DNA from: Paraburkholderia sp. BCC1885
Lineage (GTDB): Bacteria > Pseudomonadota > Gammaproteobacteria > Burkholderiales > Burkholderiaceae
DNA: 64,000 nt
Direction of reading: 5' to 3'
NCBI RefSeq assembly: GCF_900996235.1
Contig: NZ_CAAJGM010000122.1
Coordinates: 62,001 to 126,000 of the forward strand
Both the position numbers and the translations under genes were made by a program. The notes below the pieces were generated by a model. It had not been told where the DNA came from, ran no database searches, and was given only the letters and a program-made list of their open reading frames with translations. Positions 51,707-63,100 of the stretch are shown piece by piece. Positions within the stretch are counted from its first letter, which is position 1. Every line of letters begins with the position of its first letter.

Positions 51707-52198
51707 TCAGGAATGGTCGGCGAGGCTCGCACGGACCCGGTACACGAGGCTCGGATTCTTGTCGACGATCTGCCACGTCGACCATTGTCCCGCCTGCACC
51801 TGCAGTCCTGGATGATTGGCGCTCACCTGGCGCGGCTGTGGCGGCAGCTTGCAACCGGTATCGGTTTGCTGGGCGCTGTCGTCCTCGAAGGTTTCCTGCG
51901 CGTCGATGGCGAGCGTGACCTGATTTGCGTCGGCCTGCAGCGGCGAGATCGTCAGCGTGCGCGACAGATCGATGCTGCCGCCGGGCGCGTCCTTGCAACC
52001 GACATTGTGCTGCACGACCTGGTGATGCGTATCGGTGCGCGCCTGGCCGACTGTCGTCGAGCCTTCGAAGGCATCGATCTGCTGACCGTCGCGCACCACT
52101 TGCAACTGCCATTGCACGACCTGCTGCGTGGCGGGCTGCTGGGCCTGGGCAAGCAGCGAGGTGCTGCACAGGACGGCGACGAGACTGGATTTCCACAT
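51707..52198 (-). CDS. Exported hypothetical protein
   Basis: 163 residues with a signal peptide (MWKSSLVAVLCSTSLLAQAQQ) and a periplasmic domain with two Cys (NVGCKDAPG, DTGCKLPPQ) that may form a disulfide. No family recognised. It has ggagag 10 bp before the ATG at 52198. It lies just upstream of the EEP gene on the same strand. Confidence 0.7.
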   Translation of the reverse strand: MWKSSLVAVLCSTSLLAQAQQPATQQVVQWQLQVVRDGQQIDAFEGSTTVGQARTDTHHQVVQHNVGCKDAPGGSIDLSRTLTISPLQADANQVTLAIDAQETFEDDSAQQTDTGCKLPPQPRQVSANHPGLQVQAGQWSTWQIVDKNPSLVYRVRASLADHS

Positions 52199-52511
52199 AA
52201 TTGACGACTCTCCGGGAGCACTGGGTCCGCCAGGATGACAGGCGCCCATCTTACGCCTGATGGGCATACGTCCTGTCTGACACCAATGTTGGGGCCAGGT
52301 TCAGCAACAATCCATTTCACATGGGGACGGCGCCGGTTTGTTCAACAGGATTGTGATTTCAGCAAGGATCGCGCCGCGCACAGGGTCGCGCGTGTTAGCA
52401 GCAGACCCGCATGGCTGCTGGCTTGCACGCGAATATTGCCTCGTTACACTGAAGCTGAGACGACGCCCGAGCGGCGTCGTAGCCGCAAGACCATCACAAC
52501 GGGGGTGAGCG
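52199..52511. other. Gap before AAA ATPase gene
   Basis: 313 bp between divergent genes, so it should hold both promoters. No other structure was recognised. Confidence 0.4.
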
Positions 52512-53489
52512 ATGACAACAGCAATGGTCAAACAGGAAATCGCGGTGGCGTCCTTCAGCAAGGTCTACGACCTCGAGCGGGTGGAAACCGCGCTGAACGA
52601 TCTCGGCGAAGGCGCGAACGACGCGCTGCGCGCCACTTATGAAAAGATGCTGAAAATCGGCAATCTGCGCTTTTGCGTCAAGCCGAACCGCATGCCTTCC
52701 ATCGACGACCTCGTCGAGGCGCTGCCCAACTTCAGCGAGCCGCTCGACGACGTGCGCAAGCAGGTCGCACTATGTCTCGAAACCGAGGACCGGCTCGAAT
52801 TGATGCCAATTCTGTTGCTTGGCGACCCCGGCATCGGCAAGACGCATTTCGCGAAGCAACTCGCGCGGCTGCTTGGCACTTCGTATCACTACGTGGCGAT
52901 GAGTTCGCTGACGGCGGGCTGGATTCTCTCGGGCGCGTCGTCGCAGTGGAAAAATGCCAAGCCCGGCAAGGTCTTCGACGCGCTGGTGCACGGCAGCTAC
53001 GCAAACCCGGTGATTGCGGTCGACGAAATCGACAAGGCGACCGGCGACTCGCAATACGACCCGCTCGGCGCGCTGTACGCGCTGCTGGAGCACGACACGG
53101 CGCAGACCTTCATCGACGAATTCGCCGAGGTTCCGATCAACGCGGGCCATGTCATCTGGATCGCGACGGCGAATGACGCGCGCTCGATTCCCGAGCCGAT
53201 TCTCAACCGCATGAATGTCTACGAAATCCCGCCGCCGGATCATGCCGGTGCGCGTCGCATCGCGCAATCCATCTACGATGAAATCCGCTCGGCGCATGGT
53301 TGGGGCCTGCGCTTCCCGGTCGAGCTGGGCGAGGCCGCGCTCGATGCCTTGAAGCTGGCGTCGCCGCGCGAAATGCGTCGCGCGATCCTGAACGGTTTCG
53401 GCGCGGCGCGCATCGATGAGCGCGACTGGATCGGCGCGGACGATATCCGGCTCGATTACGGCAACCGGCGCAAACCGATCGGCTTTTGA
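52512..53489 (+). CDS. Orphan AAA+ ATPase (Lon/MoxR-like)
   Basis: A 325-residue protein with Walker A GDPGIGKT (104-111), Walker B VIAVDEIDKAT, sensor-1 IATANDARSI, an arginine-finger region PILNRMNVYEI and a C-terminal lid helix LASPREMRRAILNGFGAAR. The residues before the ATPase are helical and short, and no protease domain is present, so it is an ATPase alone, perhaps a chaperone with an unknown partner. A ggggtg site precedes the ATG. No partner gene (VWA or protease) is adjacent. Confidence 0.8.
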   Translation: MTTAMVKQEIAVASFSKVYDLERVETALNDLGEGANDALRATYEKMLKIGNLRFCVKPNRMPSIDDLVEALPNFSEPLDDVRKQVALCLETEDRLELMPILLLGDPGIGKTHFAKQLARLLGTSYHYVAMSSLTAGWILSGASSQWKNAKPGKVFDALVHGSYANPVIAVDEIDKATGDSQYDPLGALYALLEHDTAQTFIDEFAEVPINAGHVIWIATANDARSIPEPILNRMNVYEIPPPDHAGARRIAQSIYDEIRSAHGWGLRFPVELGEAALDALKLASPREMRRAILNGFGAARIDERDWIGADDIRLDYGNRRKPIGF

Positions 53490-53809
53490 GCGGCTGGCGC
53501 AGGTCGTTCGTTTTGTCTCCACATAGGCCGCCTGCAAAGGCGGCTTTTTCATGGGTGAGTCATTGGTGAAAGCGAAGCGTGCGATATGAATGCACCGAGT
53601 CCAGCCGAATGCAGCCGAATGCAGCCCCGCCAAATGTGACGCTCAGCCGTTTTGATTGTTCTTCCCACCGCAACTGTAAATTGGTCCAATCAGAATAATT
53701 TTTCGATAGTCCTGGCCTACACTGGGTTACCAAAGATGCGACGCGTTAAACGCCACGACGCCGCATCTCAGACGCGCTTGACCGCTACTGACGAATCTGG
53801 AAACCCATC
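53490..53809. other. AAA gene terminator and DUF4148 promoter region
   Basis: 320 bp with the terminator at 53526-53550 and an AT-richer stretch (about 53650-53730) that likely includes the promoter of the DUF4148 gene. Confidence 0.45.
53526..53550 (+). terminator. Rho-independent terminator after the AAA ATPase gene
   Basis: GCCGCC (53527-53532) pairs with GGCGGC (53539-53544), followed by TTTTT, 38 bp after the stop. Confidence 0.85.
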
Positions 53810-54112
53810 ATGAAACTCGCCTCTTTTGCCGCTTTCGCCGCCGTGCTGATTTCCACCGCTGTCACAGTGCCCGCCTTCGCGAGCAGCGACACCGCCGCCA
53901 CGGTGACGAACGGCCCGAAGACCCGCGCCGACGTCAAAGCCGAACTGGCGCAAGCCCGCGCCGACGGTGAATTGAGCATGAACCCGAATAACCCGGCCTA
54001 TCCGGCGCGGTTCGCGACCGGCGGCTACACGGTGCCGCGCGTGCAGATCAATACGATCCATACCGGGCTCGAGCGTGACGCCTCGCTCAATCGCCCTGCC
54101 GTGCAGAACTGA
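53810..54112 (+). CDS. DUF4148 exported protein
   Basis: 100 residues: signal peptide ending near PAFASSDT and the DUF4148 core KTRADVKAELAQARADGEL with NPNNPAYPARFA. Such small proteins are abundant in Burkholderiaceae; function is unknown. The ATG at 53810 has no strong ribosome site but gives the expected signal peptide. Confidence 0.85.
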   Translation: MKLASFAAFAAVLISTAVTVPAFASSDTAATVTNGPKTRADVKAELAQARADGELSMNPNNPAYPARFATGGYTVPRVQINTIHTGLERDASLNRPAVQN

Positions 54113-54448
54113 GCGGACCGGGCCGCGCGTTTGACGACGCGATCTGCCGCATTGCGCGCATCCCACCAGAACACCACGCCTCACCTCGGCTCGTGAGAAA
54201 CGAGCGGTACGGCCTGCTACGGCGTACACTGAAGCGTCCGGCACATAGATTGAACACAGAATCAGGACTGGCTCCCGATCCGATGCCCGCAGTCGTTGCG
54301 ACTGCGGGCATTCGTTTCTGTGCCACGTCGTACAATTTTGCCGGTACGTTCGACAGCGAGCAGCGAGCCGCAGCAGCGGCCGCACCCTGTCTTCATCTTC
54401 ATCAGGTGGACGAGGCAGCGCGCGGTGTGAAACGCCGCGTCAAGAGAC
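54113..54448. other. Gap after DUF4148 with long hairpin
   Basis: 336 bp. Contains the hairpin at 54283-54311. No supported gene. Confidence 0.4.
54283..54311. repeat. Perfect 13-bp hairpin
   Basis: ATGCCCGCAGTCG (54283-54295) and CGACTGCGGGCAT (54299-54311) with a TTG loop. On the plus strand it is followed by only a weak T-rich stretch (tcgtttctg). It may end the DUF4148 transcript or a small RNA. Confidence 0.6.
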
Positions 54449-55555
54449 ATGGATCAAATCGAATGCGTGGTGATTGGCGCCGGTGTCGTGGGCCTGGCGG
54501 TGGCGCGTGCCCTGGCGGCGCGCGGTCACGAAGTGATCGTGCTGGAAGCGGCCGAAGCCATTGGCGTGGGCACCAGTTCGCGCAATAGCGAGGTGATTCA
54601 CGCGGGCCTGTACTATCCGCGCGGCTCGGCGAAGGCGGCGCTGTGCGTGCGCGGCCGCGAGATGCTTTACGACTACTGCGAGGCACACGGCGTGCCGTAT
54701 TCGCGTTGCGGCAAGCTGCTGGTCGCGACCTCGCGCAATCAGATTCCGCAGCTCGAAAGCATCATGGCGCGCGGCAAGGAAAACGGCGTGCTCGACCTGA
54801 TGCGCATCAGCGGTTCCGAGGCGCAGGCGCTGGAACCGGCGCTCGAATGCGTGGAGGCGGTGTTCTCGCCGCGCACGGGAATCGTCGACAGTCATCAATT
54901 GATGCTGGCGCTTCAGGGCGACGCCGAACGCGACAGCGCGGTATGCGCGTTCCATGCGCCGATCGAAGCCATCGAGTCGAATAACGGCCGCTTTATCGTG
55001 AAGGTCGGCGGCGCGGCGCCCACCACGATCAGCGCGGCGTGCGTGATCAATAGCGCGGGGTTGCAGGCCAATGCCCTGGCGCGCAAGATTCGCGGGCTCG
55101 ACGCGCGGCACGTGCCGCCGTTGTATCTGGCGCGCGGCAACTACTTCAGCATCTCAGGGCGCGCGCCGTTTAGCCGCCTGATTTATCCGATGCCGAACGA
55201 GGCGGGTCTGGGCGTGCATCTGACCATCGATCTCGGCGGCCAGGCGCGCTTCGGTCCGGACGTCGAATGGGTCGACGCGATCAACTATGACGTCGATCCG
55301 CGGCGAGCCGATTCCTTCTACGCGGCGATTCGCGCCTATTGGCCTGCTTTGCCCGACGGCGCACTGCAACCGGCCTATGCCGGCATTCGTCCGAAACTCT
55401 CCGGGCCGGGCGAACCCGCCGCCGATTTCGTGATTCAGGGACCCGCCGCACACGGCGTGCGTGGTCTCGTCAACCTGTTCGGCATCGAGTCGCCAGGGTT
55501 GACCGCGTGCCTCGCGATCGCGCAGCGCGTCTGCGAACTGGCCGGGCGCGCCTAG
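54449..55555 (+). CDS. FAD-dependent oxidoreductase, L-2-hydroxyglutarate dehydrogenase-like
   Basis: A 368-residue DAO-fold enzyme with FAD motif [18 protein letters not shown] and [19 protein letters not shown], characteristic of LhgO/L2HGDH relatives, and a C-terminal [25 protein letters not shown]. Likely oxidises a 2-hydroxy acid and passes electrons to the respiratory chain. The ATG at 54449 is used. No operon partner. Confidence 0.82.
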   Translation: MDQIECVVIGAGVVGLAVARALAARGHEVIVLEAAEAIGVGTSSRNSEVIHAGLYYPRGSAKAALCVRGREMLYDYCEAHGVPYSRCGKLLVATSRNQIPQLESIMARGKENGVLDLMRISGSEAQALEPALECVEAVFSPRTGIVDSHQLMLALQGDAERDSAVCAFHAPIEAIESNNGRFIVKVGGAAPTTISAACVINSAGLQANALARKIRGLDARHVPPLYLARGNYFSISGRAPFSRLIYPMPNEAGLGVHLTIDLGGQARFGPDVEWVDAINYDVDPRRADSFYAAIRAYWPALPDGALQPAYAGIRPKLSGPGEPAADFVIQGPAAHGVRGLVNLFGIESPGLTACLAIAQRVCELAGRA

Positions 55556-55698
55556 CCAGAAAGCGCGCTGACAGGCCTGAAGTAGCGATTCGCTTATCTC
55601 TATCATTTGAGCCATCACGCATGGGGGCTTCGTTGCTATGCTTGGGGACCGCTGTCGATAGAACGGCGTCGAGTCCAATACAAATGGAGTGAGTCCCC

Positions 55699-56010
55699 AT
55701 GAAGTCATCCCGTCGTACTTTTCTGATTACGAGCATCGGCGTTGCGTCGACGTTCGCATTGTCGCGCCAGGCCTTCGCCGACGCACCCAAACTCACCGAA
55801 GCCGATCCGACCGCGCAGGCGCTCGGCTACAAGCAGGACGCCACCCAGGTCGACAAAGCCAAGTATGCGAAATACGCTGCCGGCCAGGATTGCGGCAATT
55901 GCAGCTTTTACCAGGGCAAGGCGTCCGATCCGTGGGGCGGCTGCCCGATGTTCGGCGGCAAGCAGGTATCGGCTAAAGGCTGGTGCAGCGCTTATAACAA
56001 GAAGGCGTGA
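55699..56010 (+). CDS. High-potential iron-sulfur protein (HiPIP)
   Basis: A periplasmic 4Fe-4S electron carrier. The 103-residue protein has a Tat signal (SRRTFLITSIGVAS, cleavage near AFADAP) and four cluster cysteines, Cys65, Cys68, Cys82 and Cys96, in CGNCSFYQGK, GGCPMFGGKQV and GWCSAYNKK, the HiPIP pattern. A ggagtga site precedes the ATG. It stands alone; redox partners are not nearby. Confidence 0.93.
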   Translation: MKSSRRTFLITSIGVASTFALSRQAFADAPKLTEADPTAQALGYKQDATQVDKAKYAKYAAGQDCGNCSFYQGKASDPWGGCPMFGGKQVSAKGWCSAYNKKA

Positions 56011-56112
56011 GATACGGCGAGGCGACGCGACGTATGCCGCTTATGGCGTGCGTCGCAAGCAGACCACGCCTGAGCGCAGCGCCTCGTCAGCGAACCGCCA
56101 TTGCGTTTGTGT

Positions 56113-57603
56113 TCAGGCGCGTGCCGGCATCAGCGGCGGTCGTTTGGAAAACCAGGGCCGTGCCGTTTCCAGTTGCGCGGCGAGCCGCAATAGCGTGGCT
56201 TCGCCACCCTCGCGCGCCGCGAACTGCACGCCTACCGGCAAGCCGCGCGCATTCCAGTAAAGCGGCACCGACATCGCCGGTTGCCCGCTCAGATTGAACA
56301 CCTCCGTGCAGCCAGCCCAGGCGAACGCTTTGTCGGCGGCTTCTGCGAGCATCTTTCGTAGGAGCGGTTCGAGCGGCATCGCACTGACGGCGCGCATCTG
56401 CATGCGCTCGCCCGGCGTGGGCTGCATCTCGCCGATCTTGATGGGCGCGGCGGCCAGCGTCGCGCAAAGAATGACGTCGTAGCGCGACAGCAGATCCGTG
56501 AGCTTGACGGTGATGCGGCGTTGCTCTTCCAGCGCGGCGGGCAAGGCGCGCTCACCGAGCTTGCGGCCGATTTGCGCCATCGCCCAGGAGGCAATTTCGA
56601 ATTCGTCGCGAGACGGTTTGCGGCCCGTAATGCGTTCGGCGTTCAGCACCATGTCGCGCGTCGTTACGGACGCGAGCATAAGGAAGGCGTGACGCACCGC
56701 TGCGAAATCAATGCCCAGTGTGACCGGTTCGACATGATGACCGAGCGACGCCGCGAGCTTCGCCGCGTCGTCGAGCGCCGCGCGCACATCGACGGATAGC
56801 GTCGGGGCAAGCATCGGGTCCGTCACGTAGGCGATGCTCAGCGGCCGGCATGGTTCGCTGACCGCGCCGAGAAACGTGCCGGGTGCGCCGATCGGTTGCT
56901 GCTGCGTGTGTCCGCTCATGAAGTCGAGCAGCAGGGCGCTGTCGCGCACGCTGCGCGAGACCGCGTGATCGACGCCCAGCTCGCCGGGTACGGGCGCGTA
57001 CAAACCCGGCACACGTCCACGCGACGGTTTGAGGCCGAACAGGCCGCAGCACGAAGCCGGAATGCGGATCGAGCCGCCACCATCGGAGGCATGCGCGAGC
57101 GGCACGATGCCCGCGGCGACGGCCGCTGCCGCGCCGCCGCTCGAGCCGCCCGGCGTGTGGTCGAGACTCCACGGATTACGGCACGGTCCGAACAGTTCGG
57201 GCTCGGTGTAGGGCATCTGACCCAGCTCCGAGGTGCTCGTCTTGGCGAAGATATTCAGGCCGGCGGCCCGCGCCAGGGTGACGACGGGCGCGTCGGCGGT
57301 GGGTACATAGTGGCGGTAATGGCGGCTGCCCATCGACATCCGCAAACCGGCGACCGGCGCGCCCAGATCCTTGATCAGATACGGTACGCCCGCGAACGGC
57401 GCGTCGCCTGGCGGCTGGGCGTCGGCGCGCGAGGCTCGCTGGCGCGCCGCGTCGTAGTCCTTGAGGACGAGGGCGTTGATGGCGGGATTGGCGGCTTCGG
57501 CGCGCGCGATGGCGACATCGAGCAATTCCCGCGCACTGGCTTCGCGCGTGCGAACCAGTTTGGCGAGGCCGATTGCGTCATGGGCCAGGTAGTCGGATAG
57601 CAC
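56113..57603 (-). CDS. Amidase-signature family amidase
   Basis: A 496-residue amidase with the catalytic Lys in [10 protein letters not shown], the [14 protein letters not shown] signature and the Ser of [12 protein letters not shown], so the Ser-Ser-Lys triad is complete. It is of the kind that hydrolyses simple amides, not GatA. The start is uncertain: a TTG at 57636 is possible, but the GTG at 57603 ([17 protein letters not shown]) after a gagg sequence fits family N-termini better. It is upstream of the dienelactone hydrolase stop, not overlapping. Confidence 0.8.
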   Translation of the reverse strand: MLSDYLAHDAIGLAKLVRTREASARELLDVAIARAEAANPAINALVLKDYDAARQRASRADAQPPGDAPFAGVPYLIKDLGAPVAGLRMSMGSRHYRHYVPTADAPVVTLARAAGLNIFAKTSTSELGQMPYTEPELFGPCRNPWSLDHTPGGSSGGAAAAVAAGIVPLAHASDGGGSIRIPASCCGLFGLKPSRGRVPGLYAPVPGELGVDHAVSRSVRDSALLLDFMSGHTQQQPIGAPGTFLGAVSEPCRPLSIAYVTDPMLAPTLSVDVRAALDDAAKLAASLGHHVEPVTLGIDFAAVRHAFLMLASVTTRDMVLNAERITGRKPSRDEFEIASWAMAQIGRKLGERALPAALEEQRRITVKLTDLLSRYDVILCATLAAAPIKIGEMQPTPGERMQMRAVSAMPLEPLLRKMLAEAADKAFAWAGCTEVFNLSGQPAMSVPLYWNARGLPVGVQFAAREGGEATLLRLAAQLETARPWFSKRPPLMPARA

Positions 57604-57691
57604 GCGGGATGCGCCTCGTGAGTTCGCTACGGTCAATAGAAAGCGGCACGCCGCCGGGTGGCGTGCGTGCCGTATCGCCGGCGTAGCCGGA

Positions 57692-58390
57692 TTACAGGCG
57701 TTCGCCGAGGAACGTCAAGGTGCGGCCGTGGGCCAGCGCGGCGGCGTGCTGGTTATAGGACGCGCGGTCCGTGCAGTTGAAGCCGTGGTCGGCGTTCGGG
57801 TAGATGTGGAATTCCGCGTCGCCGCGTCCGGCGAAACGTTCCTGCACCTGGCCCACCGCTTCCAGCGGAATGCCGTGGTCGAGTTCGCCGTAGTGGAATT
57901 GCATCGGCACCTTGATCTTGGCCGCTTCGTCGAGCAGGTTCTGGATGCCGCCGCCGTAGTAGCTCACGCCGAGGTCGATCGAGTTCTGCGCCGCGGCCAG
58001 ATACGCGAGGCGTCCGCCGAAGCAGTAGCCGATGGCCGCCACCTTGCCCGTCACTTCCGGCATGGCGCGCAGCGCGGCCGCGGTGGCGCCGATATCGGCC
58101 ACGGCGAGACCCACGTCGGTCTTCTGCAGGATTTCGATGCCCCTGTCGCGATCGGCGCCGGCATAGGTCAGCTCGACGCGCGGCTGGGTGCGCCAGAAGA
58201 TGTCCGGCGCGAGCGCCACGTAGCCGTCCTGCGCGTATTGGTCGGCGACCGCGCGGATATGGCTGTTCACGCCGAAGATTTCCTGAATGATGATGACGGC
58301 CGGCCCCTTGCCGCCTTTGGGCAGCGCCAGATAGCCCTGGAAACTCTCATTGCCGGCCGGGATGTCGATCCATCGGGAAGTCACGCTCAC
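57692..58390 (-). CDS. Dienelactone hydrolase family protein
   Basis: A 232-residue alpha/beta hydrolase with a cysteine nucleophile in GYCFGGRLAYLA, Asp in GELDHGIPLE and His in NADHGFNCT. The N-terminal IIIQEIFGVNSHIRAVADQYA is typical of carboxymethylenebutenolidase relatives. Although a TTG at 58405 opens the frame, aaggag lies inside that stretch, so the GTG at 58390 (VSVTSRWIDIP), about 7 bp after it, is the start chosen. No aromatic-degradation genes are nearby. Confidence 0.82.
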   Translation of the reverse strand: MSVTSRWIDIPAGNESFQGYLALPKGGKGPAVIIIQEIFGVNSHIRAVADQYAQDGYVALAPDIFWRTQPRVELTYAGADRDRGIEILQKTDVGLAVADIGATAAALRAMPEVTGKVAAIGYCFGGRLAYLAAAQNSIDLGVSYYGGGIQNLLDEAAKIKVPMQFHYGELDHGIPLEAVGQVQERFAGRGDAEFHIYPNADHGFNCTDRASYNQHAAALAHGRTLTFLGERL

Positions 58391-59039
58391 GTCGCTCTCC
58401 TTCAAATTACGGTGGGTACGGGCGCTCAGAGCCCGCAGCGGGCGGTCAGTTTGCCACTAAAAGAAACGCCGTGCAGTGAGTCCCGGAGCGCCGCCAGGCG
58501 AGATGATTGGCGCGGCAAGCTCGCGGCATACGCAATCCGCTGACCGGGCGGGGCAAATGCACAGGCCAATGGAAGGGTCAATGCGGCTGCGAATTGAGCA
58601 AGTTGAATCGAGCAAGCTGAATCGAGCATAGCCGCGCCTTGTGGCAGGTTCGTTTCGGCGGCTCTATCTTTAATCAGCCATTTAACCGTTTGCGCGTCAA
58701 AAAGCCTTTTAGCGGAACCGCCCCAAAACCGGCCTGCCTGGCGCAAACCCGCACGGGCTGGCGCTTTCCGGCAAACCGGTCGGTTCTCCATTCGACCTTG
58801 TGGGATAAACGCTATTGGTGTTGATCCCACTTCCTCAAAAAAATCCCACAAATTAATTTGATGGCCTACACTTGCGCGCAAGTACGCATAGCCGCCCTGC
58901 CATAAACAGATTGGTGTGCGTGCTGGCCAAGTGCATAACGATGCAACCGGCGTGGTCGTCCACGGGATTGAGCGACACGAGAAGGAAGCGGGGGCACAGG
59001 GCGATTACGTTGTTTTTGGGACCGAAACTGGAGACTTAC
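58391..59039. other. Long gap before the LivK-like gene
   Basis: 649 bp between divergent genes. It has a perfect 14-bp palindrome at 58870-58883 and an AT-rich stretch before it (about 58825-58860). No supported gene; open frames here are weak. Confidence 0.45.
58870..58883. promoter_or_regulatory. Palindrome ACTTGCGCGCAAGT
   Basis: Perfect 14-bp palindrome about 155 bp before the LivK-like gene, next to AT-rich sequence. It may be an operator; no regulator is assigned. Confidence 0.35.
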
Positions 59040-60185
59040 ATGAACATCAAGATTCAAAAGCTGTTGCCGATTAGCGCTGCGGCCATGTTGTTTGCGTCGT
59101 TGGCAACGGGCGCGGTGGCGGACGAGGTCGTCAAGATCGGCCACGTCGCACCGCTTACCGGCGGTATTGCTCACCTGGGTAAAGACAACGAAAACGGCGC
59201 TCGTCTGGCGGTTGAAGAAATCAACGCCAAGGGTCTGACGATTGGCGGCCAGAAGGTCACGCTGCAACTCGACGCACAAGACGACGCAGCCGACCCGCGT
59301 ACGGCAACGCAAGTTGCACAGAAGCTGGTCGACGACAAGGTTGTCGCCGTGGTCGGTCACCTGAACTCGGGCACCTCGATTCCGGCTTCGAAGATCTATA
59401 GCGATGCAGGCATCGTGCAGATCTCGCCGTCGGCAACGAACCCGGCGTACACGCAGCAGGGCTTCAAGACGACGTATCGCGTCGTGGCGACCGATGCGCA
59501 ACAAGGCCCGGCACTGGCTAACTATGCAGCCAAGGAACTGAAGGTGAAGAGCGTCGCGATCGTCGACGACTCGACCGCTTACGGTCAAGGCCTTGCAAAC
59601 GAATTCGAGAAGACCGCCAAGTCGCTCGGCCTGAACGTGGTGTCGCATGACGCGACCAACGACAAGGCGGTCGATTTCCGCGCCATTCTGACGAAGATCA
59701 AGGGTGAAAATCCTGACGCCATCATGTACGGCGGCATGGACGCAACCGGCGGCCCGTTCGCCAAGCAAGCCAAGCAGCTCGGCCTGCGCGCCAAGGTTCT
59801 GGCGGGTGACGGCGTGTGTACCGACGGCCTGTCCGATCTGGCCGGCGACGCAACCGACAACATCGTCTGCTCGGAAGCCGGTATGGCGCTCGAGAAGATG
59901 GCTGGCGGCAAGGCGTTCGAAGCCAAGTACCAAAAGCGTTATGGCCAGCCGATCCAGATTTACGCTCCGTTCACGTATGACGCGGTGTACATCATCGTCG
60001 ACGCTATGAAGCGTGCTAACTCGACGGATCCGGCAAAGATCCTGGCAGCCATGCCGACGACCGACTACAAGGGCGTGATTGGCGAAACGACGTTCGATTC
60101 GCACGGCGACCTGCAGCACGGCGTGATCTCGCTGTATGACTACAAGGGCGGCAAGAAGACGCTGCTCGACGTGGTCAAGATGTAA
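59040..60185 (+). CDS. livK: Branched-chain amino acid ABC substrate-binding protein
   Basis: A 381-residue periplasmic binding protein with signal peptide (LLPISAAAMLFASLATGAVA, cleavage near AVADE) and the LivK/J fold: VKIGHVAPLTGGIAHLGKD, NSGTSIPASKIYSDAGIVQISPS, VDDSTAYGQGLANEFE and MYGGMDATGGPFAKQA. The ATG at 59040 follows ggag. The cognate permeases and ATPases are not in the window, so it is an orphan binding protein or served by genes elsewhere. A very strong terminator follows. Confidence 0.9.
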   Translation: MNIKIQKLLPISAAAMLFASLATGAVADEVVKIGHVAPLTGGIAHLGKDNENGARLAVEEINAKGLTIGGQKVTLQLDAQDDAADPRTATQVAQKLVDDKVVAVVGHLNSGTSIPASKIYSDAGIVQISPSATNPAYTQQGFKTTYRVVATDAQQGPALANYAAKELKVKSVAIVDDSTAYGQGLANEFEKTAKSLGLNVVSHDATNDKAVDFRAILTKIKGENPDAIMYGGMDATGGPFAKQAKQLGLRAKVLAGDGVCTDGLSDLAGDATDNIVCSEAGMALEKMAGGKAFEAKYQKRYGQPIQIYAPFTYDAVYIIVDAMKRANSTDPAKILAAMPTTDYKGVIGETTFDSHGDLQHGVISLYDYKGGKKTLLDVVKM

Positions 60186-60237
60186 TTATCACGACGCATG
60201 ACGGCGGGTATTTTGCCTGCCGTCGTTCGGACGATTT

Positions 60238-60275
60238 AAGGCACGCGTTTTTTTAAAACGCGTGCCTTTTCTTTT
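60238..60275 (+). terminator. Strong terminator of the LivK-like gene
   Basis: AAGGCACGCGTTTT (60238-60251) and AAAACGCGTGCCTT (60255-60268) form a perfect 14-bp stem, followed by TTCTTTT. Confidence 0.92.
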
Positions 60276-60331
60276 GGGCGGCTGCATGAGAGTCTAACGA
60301 CAGGACGACATCAAAACAGGGGGAGAAAACC

Positions 60332-61336
60332 ATGAGCCGATCAATCGACGACTGGCGTCGCTGGATAGCCGAAAATCTCTTGCTAGGCGCGCCGGGGCCC
60401 GCGCTACAGGCGGCGCTCGTGCAACATGGATTCGATGCCGACGAGGCAACCCGCGAAGTCGACGCCGCGCTCGCCAGTCCTTATCTCCAGGGCGGCACGC
60501 GTCTGCGCAACCGTCTGCGCAAGCGCGACTGGACCCTTTCCGTATATGGTGAGCTGAGCCGCATGCGGGCAAGCGGCAACACGGTCGAACGGCGCGAGCG
60601 GCTCTCGCGCGACGAATTCTTTGAGCAGTACTACTTTCAGAACCGGCCGGTGATTATCACCGGCGCATTCGATTCGTGGCCGGCGCGCACGCAGTGGAAT
60701 TTCGATTATTTTCGCGAGCGTTGCGGCGATTGCGAAGTGGAAGTGCAGTTTGGCCGCAATTCCGATCCGAACTATGAAATCAACCAGCCGAAGCTGAAGC
60801 GGATCATGCGGTTTCGCGATTATGTCGATCTGGTCGCGGGCAGCGGCGCGACCAACGATTTCTATATGACGGCGAACAACACCTCGCGCAATCGCGAGTC
60901 GCTGGCGGCTTTGTGGCCGGACGTGCCGACCATTTGCGAATATCTCGATCCAGCATCGGGCGACAGCGGCTTTTTCTGGTTCGGTCCGGCCGGCACGAAG
61001 ACGCCGTTTCACCATGACCTGACCAACAACTTCATGGCGCAGGTGATGGGACGCAAGCTGATCAGGCTGGTGCCGATGTCGGACACGCCGCGAATGTATA
61101 ACGATCTGCACTGCTATTCACAGGTAGATGGCAGTGCTATCGATATAGCGCGATTTCCGGCGCTGCAGCAGGCGAATCTGATCGAATGCACGATCGGTCC
61201 GGGCGACCTGCTGTTCCTGCCGATCGGCTGGTGGCACTACGTGGAAGGGCTCGAACCGTCCGTCACGATGACGTACACAAACTTCGTCGCACGCAACGAT
61301 TTCTGCGATACCTACGACACCTATCACGAACTCTAG
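60332..61336 (+). CDS. JmjC-like cupin (Fe(II)/2-oxoglutarate oxygenase) protein
   Basis: 334 residues. An N-terminal helical part resembles a UBA-like LQAALVQHGFDADEATREVD, followed by a JmjC/cupin_8 domain: RPVIITGAFDSWPA, TPFHHDLTNNFMAQVMGRK (metal HxD region), and PGDLLFLPIGWWHYVEGL (second His). Members hydroxylate proteins or small molecules. A ggggaga site precedes the ATG. It is the gene after livK, separated by a terminator, so probably independent. Confidence 0.85.
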   Translation: MSRSIDDWRRWIAENLLLGAPGPALQAALVQHGFDADEATREVDAALASPYLQGGTRLRNRLRKRDWTLSVYGELSRMRASGNTVERRERLSRDEFFEQYYFQNRPVIITGAFDSWPARTQWNFDYFRERCGDCEVEVQFGRNSDPNYEINQPKLKRIMRFRDYVDLVAGSGATNDFYMTANNTSRNRESLAALWPDVPTICEYLDPASGDSGFFWFGPAGTKTPFHHDLTNNFMAQVMGRKLIRLVPMSDTPRMYNDLHCYSQVDGSAIDIARFPALQQANLIECTIGPGDLLFLPIGWWHYVEGLEPSVTMTYTNFVARNDFCDTYDTYHEL

Positions 61337-61383
61337 GCGTGCAATGCGCCGGGACGCGGACACGCGAGTGCTCGCGCCGGGTC

Positions 61384-61419
61384 CATAAAAAACGGCGAAC
61401 CGGTTGCCCGGTCCGCCGT
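61384..61419 (-). terminator. Rho-independent terminator of the TP-repeat lipoprotein gene
   Basis: Nested arms ACGGCG/CGCCGT and ACCGG/CCGGT (61392-61419) are followed on the minus strand by TTTTTTATGG. It lies 47 bp after that gene. Confidence 0.85.
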
Positions 61420-61465
61420 CCCCCCTGGTACTGCTGTTTTTATTTGCTGCCGTTTTTGTTGCCGG

Positions 61466-63100
<1,635 letters not shown>

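Noticed and set aside
58426..58881. Possible 151-codon gene upstream of livK on the minus strand
   Set aside because: It lies in a probable promoter region, with no ribosome site and no motifs.
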